Notes: generated by a model not told the origin, from the sequence alone. 64,000 nt of DNA from Maribacter sp. MMG018 (GCF_018100785.1 NZ_JAGJEC010000002.1:1-64000), one strand, 5' to 3'. Counted from the stretch's first letter, positions 8,899 through 18,065 are shown. Numbers and translations: made by a program.

Positions 8899-9702
8899 CT
8901 AAATATGCAGATGTTGTTGAATATATTGGGCAACGCCGTCCTCTGTATTATGAGAGGTAACAAAATCAGCACTCTTTTTTACCTCTTCGCGCCCATTGGC
9001 CACAGCCACTCCACAGCCTGTGTTGACCAACATTTCCAAATCGTTATAATTGTCACCGAAAGATATAACATCGTTAAGGGTTTCGTCATCGGCAAGTAAC
9101 GATTTTATGGCCGATAGTTTTGAAACGGATTTTGGAGAAACTTCGATGAGCGTATCGTTAGAACGGTAGATGTTCAGTTCTTGTTGAAATTTGGTGTTTA
9201 GCTGAGGCATAAGAATGTCGGCAGTTTCTTTTGTTCCCATGATCATAATCTTATGCGCTCCTACGTTTTTGTCTTCCCATTCTAAAATTGAATTTTTGGT
9301 AGATTTAAAAGTGGGTATGGTCTTGGTATACTTTATTTCTTTTTCTACCCTTTCGGAGGTTTTTGGCACATGCCAATCGTTATGGGCATATAAACCAAGG
9401 TCTACTTTAAGAGGTTCTGTTAACTTATATATGTCGCGGACAACAGTAAGAGGAATGCTAACAGAATGTATTACTTTGTTTTCATGTAGTACCAAAGCGC
9501 CGTTGTAACAAATAATGGGCTGATCTAAAATTCCTAGATTTTCTTGTATATAATACATGCCACTGGGCATTCTGGCAGAAACCAAGATGATTCTGGTCGT
9601 GTTTTTTATTCTTTTTATTTCTGAAATGGTGAACTCGGAAACATCACTTTTTGTAGATAATAATGTGCCATCTAAATCTGAACATAGAATCTTGTACCTC
9701 AT
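8899..9702 (-). CDS. Cof-type HAD-superfamily phosphatase
   Basis: Subclass IIB HAD hydrolase of 267 residues. Motif I is DLDGTLLS (residues 9-16; the first Asp is the nucleophile). Motif II is the Ser of LVSARMP, the motif III Lys is near residue 193, and motif IV is GDNYNDLEM. The large cap domain between motifs II and III is typical of YidA/Cof sugar-phosphate or flavin-phosphate phosphatases; the substrate cannot be read from sequence. The start lies 1 base beyond the stop of the DUF5916 gene, suggesting one transcript. Confidence 0.9.
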   Translation of the reverse strand: MRYKILCSDLDGTLLSTKSDVSEFTISEIKRIKNTTRIILVSARMPSGMYYIQENLGILDQPIICYNGALVLHENKVIHSVSIPLTVVRDIYKLTEPLKVDLGLYAHNDWHVPKTSERVEKEIKYTKTIPTFKSTKNSILEWEDKNVGAHKIMIMGTKETADILMPQLNTKFQQELNIYRSNDTLIEVSPKSVSKLSAIKSLLADDETLNDVISFGDNYNDLEMLVNTGCGVAVANGREEVKKSADFVTSHNTEDGVAQYIQQHLHI

Positions 9703-9703
9703 T

Positions 9704-11902
9704 TTAAATATTTAACCAATAGGTAAGTTTTAAGTTTATAGAGCGATATTTGGGTTCGAACGAGTTAACAAAGTAATTATCGTTATATACAATAAACAAA
9801 TCTGATAATGGAGCAAAACGCCATTGTAATCTTGAGTTAAAACCTAAATTATCTCGCTGGTTACTGTATTGTACTAGTGTTGACCAAAACATCGATTTGC
9901 TAAAGGTAACATCTATTTTAGGACTTATCAGCCAAATATCTACACTTGAATAGGGTTCTGGGAGCGATATTTTATCATAGTTCATTGCTAATGATAAATA
10001 TACCTTTGGTTGAAACCTTAAGTACATTTCAGCTTCAACAGAAAATCTATCGCCATTAAAAAAACTTCCCATGGTGGGTTCTATGCTATAGGCAAATCTT
10101 TTTCTACTGTCAGATTGATACTCCAATGAAACAAAATTATAATGGTAGCCGAGCATGCCTGGCAATGGTGTGGCATCATCTAAACCAGTGGGGTCAAAAT
10201 CATCGAAAAGATAGGTGTACGAATGCGAGTACGAAACATTGATTTCGGATTGATCATTGAATTTGGATTCCCACGCCCCGTTTAGATCATAATCGGTATG
10301 AAGGAAATCATTTTCGGGGCTCCAGGTCAACACAGGAAAGAATTGAAAACTATGACTTTGCAAGGCACTGTTTTCTGGCCAGAAAACGCGCTCTACCATG
10401 GTAGCGGTTTTAAATATATCCGTTCTACGTACGAAGCCAAGGTCTGACCTAAAATCTTCGCCTATATAGACCATATCTTCAAAAAAGTTCCATTTTCTAG
10501 AATTATACTGCATAAATGCACCTGAGGAAAGGTTTGCTTTTCCGGCATTATGGGCAAAAGATTTGTGAAGGTAGAATTTACCGTTCCATACATTATTATT
10601 CGATATTAAATTATAATCAATACCCGCAACCCTGTTATAGCGATCTTCGTCATCTTGAAAATCATAATCTTTAAACGTTTGTCTATTAATAAAGAACATG
10701 CCAATATTAGAACGCCCGAATACATTTTGTTGAAGCGCTAGCATAGTATTATTGTTAGAGGCTATATTTTCATCTAGATCTTCGGCAGTCTGTAAATTTA
10801 GAAAACCTAATCTTAGTTCTTTGGTTACCTTACCGCTTAAACGAACACCGCCAATTATCTTGTTTTCGATGGTGTTGTCGGCAGTATCTTTTGCAATACC
10901 TATACGTCTCGAGAAAAACGGGTTGGCATCTCTACCGCCACCAAAACTACCAAATAGGTCACTGTTGTCTATAAAGAACTGCCTTTTTTCTGGAAGGGAA
11001 ACTTCAAAACGGGTTAGGTTCGTAATCTGGTTGTCAACCTCTACCTGAGAAAAATCGGGGTTTACGGTCACATCTAAATTCATACTATTGCCGATAGCTA
11101 TTTTGGCATCTCCCCCAACATTGATTTTTGTATCCGAGGCATTCAGCTCAAAATCTTTTTCTGAGCCCATATTTACATAAGGAATTACAGTTAGCGGGGT
11201 ACGGTATTTACCCAATGGTTTTTCGAAAATCATATCGCCCATAAAAGTGAGGCCATAGATATTCTGGTTTTGGGGAATATTCATCCATGTACTGTTCTCG
11301 TTAGATTGCGTATCGAATCTGTAACTATTGAAACGCCATTTGGTCTCTCCTTCTTTAAATTTGAACGCAGTTAATGGTATGACCATTTCAGCAGTATAAT
11401 ATCCATCATAGATTTTAGAATCTCCACGCCATTTTACATCCCATGAAATGGTAAATCCGTTGAGATTTAATCCGCCACCCGAAACAAGACCTTCACGCCT
11501 AACACCATATGGATTTATACCGAATAGAAAAGCGTTGTTTCCATCATTGAAAGTATCGAAAAGCAAGGTGATATTATCACTGTTGCCTGCCCTAAAATCT
11601 CGTTTTAAGGATTGAATGGAATAATCTTGGCCCGCTGTCTTAATCGTAATGCCTACATAAAGGTTTTTATCATCGTACAGCATTTTAATTTCTGACTGTT
11701 TTTTAGATTGTATGGTATCTAATGGGAAGTATTGCCAGAATTCATCGGCCTTATCGGCTTTGGTCCAAATAGGCTCGTCAAGAATGCCATCTGGGGTTAT
11801 TTCGGTGGTTATTTGCTTTACAACAAAAGATTTTTCATTTGTTTGCGCATTTAACGAAAAACAAAGGAGTATAAGTACAAGCGTACTTAGATATTTGGTC
11901 AT
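9704..11902 (-). CDS. DUF5916 protein: CBM9-like N-terminal domain plus outer-membrane barrel
   Basis: Start placed at 11902 (MTKYLSTLVLILLCF...NAQ), which gives a signal peptide; nine upstream in-frame codons were dropped. Residues about 25-230 resemble family 9 carbohydrate-binding modules (TPDGILDEPIWTKADKADEF, later AEMVIPLTAF and WRFNSYRFD). The remaining 500 residues are amphipathic beta strands with FSQVEVDNQ and a terminal aromatic-rich strand YWLNI, as in an outer-membrane barrel. This architecture is common in Bacteroidota and of unknown function. A link to glycan binding is only inferred from the N-terminal fold. Confidence 0.85.
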   Translation of the reverse strand: MTKYLSTLVLILLCFSLNAQTNEKSFVVKQITTEITPDGILDEPIWTKADKADEFWQYFPLDTIQSKKQSEIKMLYDDKNLYVGITIKTAGQDYSIQSLKRDFRAGNSDNITLLFDTFNDGNNAFLFGINPYGVRREGLVSGGGLNLNGFTISWDVKWRGDSKIYDGYYTAEMVIPLTAFKFKEGETKWRFNSYRFDTQSNENSTWMNIPQNQNIYGLTFMGDMIFEKPLGKYRTPLTVIPYVNMGSEKDFELNASDTKINVGGDAKIAIGNSMNLDVTVNPDFSQVEVDNQITNLTRFEVSLPEKRQFFIDNSDLFGSFGGGRDANPFFSRRIGIAKDTADNTIENKIIGGVRLSGKVTKELRLGFLNLQTAEDLDENIASNNNTMLALQQNVFGRSNIGMFFINRQTFKDYDFQDDEDRYNRVAGIDYNLISNNNVWNGKFYLHKSFAHNAGKANLSSGAFMQYNSRKWNFFEDMVYIGEDFRSDLGFVRRTDIFKTATMVERVFWPENSALQSHSFQFFPVLTWSPENDFLHTDYDLNGAWESKFNDQSEINVSYSHSYTYLFDDFDPTGLDDATPLPGMLGYHYNFVSLEYQSDSRKRFAYSIEPTMGSFFNGDRFSVEAEMYLRFQPKVYLSLAMNYDKISLPEPYSSVDIWLISPKIDVTFSKSMFWSTLVQYSNQRDNLGFNSRLQWRFAPLSDLFIVYNDNYFVNSFEPKYRSINLKLTYWLNI

Positions 11903-12014
11903 TATGGTAAAAGTTTGGTAGTCAACCAAATGTAAGTCTTTGTTTTGTTAAATAAATGCTAAACTGAATTTTGGTTAAAAATTAAGAGAAATACGGTCTG
12001 TTGACTATGTTAAA

Positions 12015-14276
12015 TTACCCATTGAACTTTTTACTCTTTTTCTTGTTCGGGTTTTTGAAAAGACGTTTAAAAAATCCGTCCCGTTTTACAGGTTCACAAT
12101 CGAGCAGTTTTTTTACTTTGTCGGTGGGAGTGGGAAATTTGGCCCGGGTAAGGTAATTAAACTCTTTGTGTTTGTTCATTTTCTGAAGCATGAGGGCGAA
12201 CATGGGCAGGGCGGCATTTGCACCTTGGCCCAAACTGGTGTTTTTAAACCCGATTTCATGGTTGTCCAAACCTACCCATGTGAGGTGGATCATCTTAGGG
12301 GTAAGTGCTACGAACCAGGCATCTTTATTATTTTGGGTAGTTCCGGTCTTGCCCGCAATATCGTTCGGTAATTTGTACTTGTTCCTGATTCGGGATGCAG
12401 TGCCCGAATTAATGGTGGCCTTCATGATCTCTAACATAATTTGACCGTTCTCGTGTGAAAAGGCTGCAGCCTCACTTTTTTGGGGTTTAAATTCTGCTAA
12501 AACAGCACCGGTGCGAGAGACTATTTTTTTGATTATAAATGGTTCTATATAGTGCCCATCATTTAGATAGGTAGTATATGCCCTGGCCATTTCTGTCATC
12601 TTTATTTCACCGGTACCCAAGGCTAAAGAGGGTTCTTTGGGCAATTGTTCTCTTATACCCATTTTTTTGGCTTGGTCCATTACGTTGTCAATACCGGTTT
12701 CTTCAAGAACCTTTACGGCGATGGTATTGACCGAGTTGCTCAAACCTTGTTCCATAGAGTAGTTTAAGTAAGTCTCATCTTTATCTCCGGAATTGCTTGG
12801 TGACCAGCCTTTTAAATTTTTGTACTCGACTTCTTGTGCAGAGAAATAGGTGCAGGGAGATATCCCTTTTTCGAGGGCGGCCGTGTAAACTATGGGTTTA
12901 AAAGTAGAACCTACCTGGCGCTTGCTTTGTGAGATATGGTCATATTTAAACTGTCTAAAATTAATACCGCCGATCCACGTTAGTACTTCTCCTGTTTTGG
13001 GGTTTAAAGAGAGCGATCCCGTGTTAAGAAATTTCATATAATGTTTAATACTGTCCATAACGCTGATATTTTTTTCAATATCGTCGCCCCAGGTTTTTAA
13101 TACCATGGGTCTGGTGGTTTGTTTTAGGCTGTCCAAAATCTGAGCGTCCTCGAATCCCTTTTTCTTTAAACGCATATAGGCGGGCGTTCTTTTGGCAATT
13201 TTATGAATAAGGTTTTTGTTGGTTTTCCAAGGGGCATTTTTACCATAACTCCTTTCAAAATCATTTTGAAGTTTTGTCATATGTGCTACCATAGACTCTT
13301 CCGCCATTTGCTGTAATTTATAGTTCAGGGTGGTGTATATCTTTAGTCCAGAAGTGTAAATGTTAAGGTCTGCGCCATTTTTATTCTGCTCTTGGATCCA
13401 GCGCAACATTTGCTTGCGGACCTCCTCTCTAAAGTAAGGAGCCGTACCCGAACTATAATCATAGTCTCTATAATCCAGACCAAGCTCTTTGTTCTTTAAG
13501 TCTTCCCATTCGACATTGCTCAAAAAGCCGTTGTTTAACATAGCATATAGTACCAGATTTCTCCTTTCCAAACTCTTTTCAGGAAAAATACGTGGATTGT
13601 AGCCATACGTAGCCTTTAACATACCTACCAAAGTAGCGGCCTGCGTAATGGAAAGATTTTTTGTTCTGGTATTAAAGAATTTAAGTGAGGCACTTTCTAT
13701 CCCGAAAGTATTATCACCAAAAGACACGGTGTTGAGGTAATGGGTCAGAATTTCATTTTTACTATAAATAGCTTCCAGTTTTTTGGCAATGAACATTTCC
13801 TTTATCTTATCTACAACAATATTTGTTTTGTTCCGATCTCTTCTCGGATAAAGATTCTTGGCCAATTGTTGGGTAAGGGTGCTACCTCCGCCAGCAGATT
13901 CGTCTCCCATGAGTACGGTTTTGACACCAACCCTAAAAAGACTGCGATAATCTATACCCGAATGCTCGTAGAACCTTTCATCCTCTATAGAGACCAGAGC
14001 ATGCAAAAGGTGTTCTGGAAAATCTTCAAAAGTAATGGGCTGCCGGTCGTTTAAGTAGTATTTGCCAATTAGTACACTATCGGCGGTAAATACTTCTGAG
14101 GCCACTTGATATTGGAAATTGGATAGCTCCTCCTTGCTGGGAATTTTACCCCAAGCACCTACATAAATACTACCGATAAAAATACCGACCAACAATAATA
14201 GCGTTGTTACTATTATTAAAAAGTACCTAAGAATAGGTGGTTTTATTTTGAGGAGCGAAGATTTTGTCTTTTTCAT
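12015..14276 (-). CDS. Class A penicillin-binding protein (bifunctional peptidoglycan synthase, PBP1A type)
   Basis: It polymerises glycan strands and cross-links peptides at the outer face of the inner membrane. A cytoplasmic basic stretch and one membrane segment (18-40) come first. The GT51 transglycosylase domain follows, with catalytic Glu98 in SIEDERFYEHSGID and GGGSTLTQQLAKNL at 129-142. The transpeptidase domain has Ser457-x-x-Lys460 in GSTFKPIVY, an SxN motif in LSNSVNT, and Lys643-Thr-Gly in GKTGTTQN. The C-terminal tail is very basic (NPNKKKSKK). At 753 residues it has the usual length. It stands alone; the next gene upstream is divergent. Confidence 0.95.
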   Translation of the reverse strand: MKKTKSSLLKIKPPILRYFLIIVTTLLLLVGIFIGSIYVGAWGKIPSKEELSNFQYQVASEVFTADSVLIGKYYLNDRQPITFEDFPEHLLHALVSIEDERFYEHSGIDYRSLFRVGVKTVLMGDESAGGGSTLTQQLAKNLYPRRDRNKTNIVVDKIKEMFIAKKLEAIYSKNEILTHYLNTVSFGDNTFGIESASLKFFNTRTKNLSITQAATLVGMLKATYGYNPRIFPEKSLERRNLVLYAMLNNGFLSNVEWEDLKNKELGLDYRDYDYSSGTAPYFREEVRKQMLRWIQEQNKNGADLNIYTSGLKIYTTLNYKLQQMAEESMVAHMTKLQNDFERSYGKNAPWKTNKNLIHKIAKRTPAYMRLKKKGFEDAQILDSLKQTTRPMVLKTWGDDIEKNISVMDSIKHYMKFLNTGSLSLNPKTGEVLTWIGGINFRQFKYDHISQSKRQVGSTFKPIVYTAALEKGISPCTYFSAQEVEYKNLKGWSPSNSGDKDETYLNYSMEQGLSNSVNTIAVKVLEETGIDNVMDQAKKMGIREQLPKEPSLALGTGEIKMTEMARAYTTYLNDGHYIEPFIIKKIVSRTGAVLAEFKPQKSEAAAFSHENGQIMLEIMKATINSGTASRIRNKYKLPNDIAGKTGTTQNNKDAWFVALTPKMIHLTWVGLDNHEIGFKNTSLGQGANAALPMFALMLQKMNKHKEFNYLTRAKFPTPTDKVKKLLDCEPVKRDGFFKRLFKNPNKKKSKKFNG

Positions 14277-14342
14277 ATGTGCAAGATCTTATTAAAATTT
14301 AAGCTAATGGCACTTTTAACAATACCTTAAAATTTGAAGTTA

Positions 14343-14350
14343 TATTTTTG
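14343..14350 (+). promoter_or_regulatory. Candidate -7 box (TATTTTTG) for the S1/P1 nuclease gene
   Basis: TATTTTTG matches TAnnTTTG and ends 15 bases before the ATG at 14366. It also contains the TTG that would otherwise be read as an earlier start, favouring the downstream ATG. Confidence 0.4.
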
Positions 14351-14365
14351 AATAAAATTATTTTC

Positions 14366-15139
14366 ATGAAAAAGCTTACGTTTCTATTGTTTCTAATGGT
14401 ACAGGTTTCATTTGCCAATGATATGGTTTGGTCAAAAACTGGCCATAGGGTAGTGGGCGATGTAGCACAGGAATATTTGACCCGTAGGGCCCGAAAAGCT
14501 ATAGATAAATTATTGCATGGTCAAAGTTTGGCAGCCGTTGCCAATTTTGGCGACGAGATCAAAGCGGATAGAAAATATAAGGAGTTTAGTGCGTTGCATT
14601 ATGTAAATTTTCCGGCGGACAAAGATTATAAAGATGTGGAGCCCAGTAAATATGGTGATTTGGTAACAGGCATAAATAAATGTATAGAGGTTATCAAGGA
14701 TCCAACAAGTAGCAATGAGGACAAAACCTTTTATCTTAAGTTTTTGGTGCACTTAATAGGAGATTTACACCAACCTATGCATGTTGGGCGTGCAGAGGAC
14801 AGGGGAGGAAACGATATACAGGTTCAATGGTTTGGAAGGGGAAGCAACCTGCACAGGGTATGGGATTCTAATATGATAGACGATTATGGAATGAGTTATA
14901 CCGAACTGTCGGATGCCCTGCCAAAGCTTTCAAAAGAAGAGATAAAACAAATGCAAGCAGGTACTATTTATGATTGGATAGAGGAAACTCAAGAAATTAC
15001 CAATAAAGTATATGACTCTGTCGAGGTGGGAGAAAAACTCGGCTATCAATACGGATATAAATGGTGGGGTACCGTAGAGAACCAATTACTAAAAGGAGGT
15101 ATACGTTTGGCAGCTGTACTGAACGATATATTCAAATAG
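14366..15139 (+). CDS. Secreted S1/P1 family nuclease
   Basis: Zinc-dependent phosphodiesterase that cleaves single-stranded nucleic acids and 3'-nucleotides. Start chosen at the ATG giving signal peptide MKKLTFLLFLMVQVSFA. The mature N-terminus then brings Trp22 close to the start, as needed because this Trp is a zinc ligand in the family. Other ligands visible are His27 (KTGHR), Asp and His in the DEIK and LHYVNFP region, HLIGDLHQPMHVG in the middle, and NLHRVWDSNMI. The protein is probably periplasmic or extracellular, for phosphate or nucleotide scavenging. The N-glycosylated fungal form is longer; 257 residues is normal for bacteria. Confidence 0.93.
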   Translation: MKKLTFLLFLMVQVSFANDMVWSKTGHRVVGDVAQEYLTRRARKAIDKLLHGQSLAAVANFGDEIKADRKYKEFSALHYVNFPADKDYKDVEPSKYGDLVTGINKCIEVIKDPTSSNEDKTFYLKFLVHLIGDLHQPMHVGRAEDRGGNDIQVQWFGRGSNLHRVWDSNMIDDYGMSYTELSDALPKLSKEEIKQMQAGTIYDWIEETQEITNKVYDSVEVGEKLGYQYGYKWWGTVENQLLKGGIRLAAVLNDIFK

Positions 15140-15239
15140 ATTATTACCGGCTCTCTTTTTTCTACATACAGCTTTTATAGTAGTTCTCTTTATATAGAAA
15201 ACATTGTCTTAAACATTTATTAATTAAGAAGGCCGTAAT

Positions 15240-15378
15240 TTTTGGCATGACCTTTGAAATGATATAATTAGTGAACGATAGGTAAATTAAACGTGGCGCA
15301 CCCCTTGTTTAAAGATAGTCGTCACTAAGCTTAAACGGTGTAAAAAAATCGGTTCCCACAGCCGATTTTTTTTATTTT
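15240..15378 (+). ncRNA. Candidate small RNA or 3' untranslated region before a strong terminator
   Basis: A TATAAT box (about 15261-15266) with TTTTGGCATGACC about 20 bases upstream is followed by about 75 uncoding bases and the terminator at 15342-15378. The stretch may be an independent transcript of about 100 nt or simply the tail of the nuclease mRNA, whose stop lies 200 bases upstream. Confidence 0.3.
15342..15378. terminator. Bidirectional intrinsic terminator
   Basis: Stem AAAAAAATCGG / CCGATTTTTTT (11 bp) with a 9-base loop. On the minus strand it begins at the stop codon of the AlkB gene; on the plus strand it closes the region after the nuclease gene. Confidence 0.85.
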
Positions 15379-15971
15379 ATGATTCTAAAGGTGAGGTTAA
15401 TACGTTCCCCGACGGGTTTGCTTGTTTTTGGTACCTGGTGTTTCCAGAAATGTTGTGTTTTTCCTTTCATTAATAAAAGGCTTCCGTGTTGCAGTACCAA
15501 TTTATGTTTTAGGTCTGGAACTGTATTGTGTTTTAAATGAAAAAGTCTATCTGCACCCAAACTCAATGAAGCAATAACAGGGTTTTTTCCCAATTCCTTT
15601 TCATTGTCCGCATGCCATCCATTACTGTCTTTTCCATTACGATATAGGTTAAGAAGGCATGTGGTAAATTTATAATGGCAGTATTGTTCTATCTTCTTTT
15701 TTAATTCCGTTAACTCTGGGGTAAACAAATGGGGCCGCATGGTTATGTTGGAATAGGAGTAAGGCTTGTTGTTATTTGCGTATAGGGCCGTAAGGCGAGG
15801 TTGTGCGTAGACCTTTCCAAAAACCTTTATATCGTCTTGCTGCCAGGGTATTTTTGCCCGAAGGTGCTTAAAATAAACGTCTGCCTCATCTCGATTTAAA
15901 AAATCGGGACAATAATAAACCTCGCTATCCGGAAGTTCAAGGTCTTTAAATAAGTTGCTTTCTACGGTCAT
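15372..15971 (-). CDS. AlkB-family 2-oxoglutarate/Fe(II)-dependent dioxygenase
   Basis: Oxidative demethylation of alkylated bases, or of another substrate in this family. The 199 residues show the Fe(II) triad His120-x-Asp122 (GWHADNE) and His178 (FWKHQVP), and 2-oxoglutarate-binding Arg190 and Arg196 in RINLTFR. The N-terminal nucleotide-recognition part includes PRLTALYAN and PYSYSN. The length and RINLTFR end match the ALKBH2/3-like bacterial group that repairs 1-methyladenine and 3-methylcytosine. The start shares one base with the stop of the AraC-type gene (TAATG), so the regulator and enzyme are in one transcript. An adaptive response is a plausible inference. Confidence 0.93.
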   Translation of the reverse strand: MTVESNLFKDLELPDSEVYYCPDFLNRDEADVYFKHLRAKIPWQQDDIKVFGKVYAQPRLTALYANNNKPYSYSNITMRPHLFTPELTELKKKIEQYCHYKFTTCLLNLYRNGKDSNGWHADNEKELGKNPVIASLSLGADRLFHLKHNTVPDLKHKLVLQHGSLLLMKGKTQHFWKHQVPKTSKPVGERINLTFRIIK

Positions 15972-16843
15972 TAGACCAAAACAGTCTTTAGTTCGTTTCG
16001 GTACTCACTGGGGTTTTGGCCCGTAAAGGCTTTAAAAGACTTGTTAAAGTGCGAGAAATTATTAAAACCGCACTCAAAACAAACCTCTGTAATGCTCATT
16101 GGCTTTTCTGCCAATAGTTTTGAGGCATGTACCAATCTATATTCGTTTACAAACTGTACGAAGGTCTTATTCGTAATCTTTTTAAAGTATCTACAGAAAG
16201 ATGGTATGGTCATACTGACCATAGATGAAATTTCTTCTAGAGTAATCTCTTCTTTAAAGTTATTTTTAACATGGTTGAAAACGATGTTTATACGGTCGTT
16301 GTCCTTTACATCGGTTTCCAGAGAAAAACCAGTGGCATTTAACAACCTTAATTCATCCGAATTTCCTAATTCGTTCAGAATGTTCAAAATACTTAGAAGG
16401 CGTTGGAAATCTGTCTGGTACTCCAATATCTCCATCTTATCACCAATTTTTCTTTTCGTTTTGCCGTAAAAGGCAATTCCCCCACTGGCCGCTTTGAAAA
16501 GACTTTCGATTTTTCTCATTTCGGGAATTTTAAAAAAATCGGTCCCTAAAAAGTCCATTTTCATCTGTATGACCGTTTCACTGGTGTTTCCCGTAAGTGC
16601 ATCGGTAAAACCACAATGTGGTAAATTACTACCGATCAAGATTAGATCTCCATCGGTATAATAAGATACATGACTTCCTATTTGTCGTTTGCCAGACCCC
16701 CCATTTACATAGACTAGTTCCAATTCTGGGTGATAATGCCACACATTGTTCTTATTCCTTTTATGCTCATCAAATTTTTGATAGGTAAAAGAATGACCAA
16801 AATCTGGTTCTATTGCTTCAAAAGTAGGTTTCTGTACAATCAT
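15971..16843 (-). CDS. AraC-family transcriptional regulator with cupin sensor domain
   Basis: Residues about 20-170 are a cupin-like domain (WHYHPELELVYVNGGSGKR, then GDLILIGSNLPH), the usual effector-sensing part. Residues 190-285 hold two helix-turn-helix motifs (LEEISSMVSMTIPSFCRYFKK and ITEVCFECGFNNFSHFNKSFK), with the AraC signature ending in GQNPSEYR. The gene is immediately followed by alkB with a one-base overlap. The region upstream is divergent with a small secreted-protein gene and holds a repeated CATAAATAGGG motif that might be its operator. Confidence 0.93.
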   Translation of the reverse strand: MIVQKPTFEAIEPDFGHSFTYQKFDEHKRNKNNVWHYHPELELVYVNGGSGKRQIGSHVSYYTDGDLILIGSNLPHCGFTDALTGNTSETVIQMKMDFLGTDFFKIPEMRKIESLFKAASGGIAFYGKTKRKIGDKMEILEYQTDFQRLLSILNILNELGNSDELRLLNATGFSLETDVKDNDRINIVFNHVKNNFKEEITLEEISSMVSMTIPSFCRYFKKITNKTFVQFVNEYRLVHASKLLAEKPMSITEVCFECGFNNFSHFNKSFKAFTGQNPSEYRNELKTVLV

Positions 16844-16874
16844 TTATAATTGTGTTTGCTTATGTAAAATTAGA

Positions 16875-16980
16875 CAACCCATAAATAGGGTTGCTTTGCA
16901 AAATTAACCTAAATATGTGGAATATTAACCATAAGCTATTTAGTAAGTGTTAAGTTGGTTAAAATAGCACATAAATAGGG
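16875..16980. promoter_or_regulatory. Repeated CATAAATAGGG motif in the divergent AraC region
   Basis: CATAAATAGGG occurs at 16880-16890 and again at 16970-16980. The first copy lies inside a small hairpin (CAACCC / GGGTTG, 16875-16893), 30 bases upstream of the AraC start. Direct repeats spaced by whole helical turns suit AraC-type binding, but this is inferred from arrangement only. Confidence 0.35.
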
Positions 16981-17061
16981 GAAGTATGATGTAGTGGAGC
17001 AAGTAATACGAGGGTATGTTTGTAGTGTAAATTATTCATTAATCCTTTAAAGTAATTTATC

Positions 17062-17646
17062 ATGAAAAAACTAGTAAAAATTACAACCGTTGTTGCCTTT
17101 ATGTTCGCTACAGTAGCAGGCATGGCAAAAGAGCCAAAATTGGACTTAGTATCCTTAGGTAGAGCAAAAAGTGTGCTTTTGACCTTAGATGCATCGTCGC
17201 AAGGTGTTAAAGTGAAATTAATGGATGCAGATTCTCATGTAATTTATACAGAGAAATTATCAAATGGCCGTTTTAGTAAAAAACTGAATTTAGAAGGTTT
17301 AAAAGATGGTAATTACTATTTGTCTACTGAAGACGGATTAAAGCAATATTACTACACTATCGTTTTAACTGATGGCCAAGTAAAAATTATAGATTCAAGT
17401 GAGGCTGTAAAGCCATTTTTCAGAAAAACAGAGGACAGGATCTTTGTAAACTTCTTGAACCTGAACAAATCTGAAATCTCTTTAAAGGTATATGATGAAG
17501 ACGATAGACTTGTATTTTCTGAAACTGTTGCTGACAAGGTAATCGTTGAAAAAGCTTTCAATTTCGCCGGAGCTTATGCCGGAAATTATACTGTAGTTGT
17601 TGCCGATAATGCAAATACCTACACTGAACAATTTGTTGTTAATTAA
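17062..17646 (+). CDS. Small secreted protein with two beta-rich repeats, function unknown
   Basis: Signal peptide MKKLVKITTVVAFMFATVAGMA (cleavage near AKEP). The remaining 170 residues look like two tandem Ig-like modules of about 85 residues. Each has a 'vkVyDxDxxvIysEkl' pattern: KVKLMDADSHVIYTEKL near 52-68 and SLKVYDEDDRLVFSE near 139-153. Each is followed by a G-x-Y strand (KDGNYYLST, YAGNYTVVV). The pattern resembles beta-sandwich ends of type IX proteins, but a true sorting domain is not evident. It is probably periplasmic. It stands alone, closed by its own terminator. Confidence 0.75.
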   Translation: MKKLVKITTVVAFMFATVAGMAKEPKLDLVSLGRAKSVLLTLDASSQGVKVKLMDADSHVIYTEKLSNGRFSKKLNLEGLKDGNYYLSTEDGLKQYYYTIVLTDGQVKIIDSSEAVKPFFRKTEDRIFVNFLNLNKSEISLKVYDEDDRLVFSETVADKVIVEKAFNFAGAYAGNYTVVVADNANTYTEQFVVN

Positions 17647-17668
17647 GTTGATTTAAGTTAATTTCATT

Positions 17669-17696
17669 AAAGGAGGCTGGAGAGCCTCCTTTTTTA
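17669..17696 (+). terminator. Intrinsic terminator
   Basis: Perfect 8-bp stem AGGAGGCT / AGCCTCCT, loop GGAG, T-run after, 22 bases past the stop of the secreted-protein gene. Confidence 0.88.
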
Positions 17697-17699
17697 TTT

Positions 17700-18065
17700 T
17701 TATATATCAAGGTATTGGTAGGCCCAGTATATGAGGAGAAACTGCAAAGGAAGCCTTAGAACCAACAACCACTTAGGTATTCCTGCAGCTGCCTTTTTTC
17801 CGCTTAACATGTAAAAGTGCACCAAAAGAAAAAGTATCAACATTACGATTAAGCCATAGATAGAAAGGTTTTTTGTTATTGAAAAACAAACGCCCATTCC
17901 CAATAGTATCTCAGAAAGCCCGCTTAAATATACCAGAGTTTTATGATAAGGTAGATAGTTGGGCATAATTCTCATATACATTTTAGGTTTTATAAAATGC
18001 ATTAAACCTGCTAAAACGTACATTCCTCCCATTAGGTACAAATGCCATGGGTAGAACAGTTTCAT
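17700..18065 (-). CDS. DoxX-like small membrane protein
   Basis: The 121 residues have four hydrophobic segments (about 5-25, 43-62, 67-88 and 100-117), the DoxX/MauE-type topology. The N-terminal segment reads GGMYVLAGLMHFIKPKMY, with the H-F-x-x-P pattern common in the family. The function is unsettled; some members take part in quinol oxidation or redox homeostasis. It overlaps the MOSC gene by four bases (ATGA), so the two are co-translated. Confidence 0.82.
   Translation of the reverse strand: MKLFYPWHLYLMGGMYVLAGLMHFIKPKMYMRIMPNYLPYHKTLVYLSGLSEILLGMGVCFSITKNLSIYGLIVMLILFLLVHFYMLSGKKAAAGIPKWLLVLRLPLQFLLIYWAYQYLDI

Noticed and set aside
16041..16469. 142-codon plus-strand frame inside the AraC gene
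   Set aside because: Antisense to a gene with clear helix-turn-helix motifs; no family pattern.
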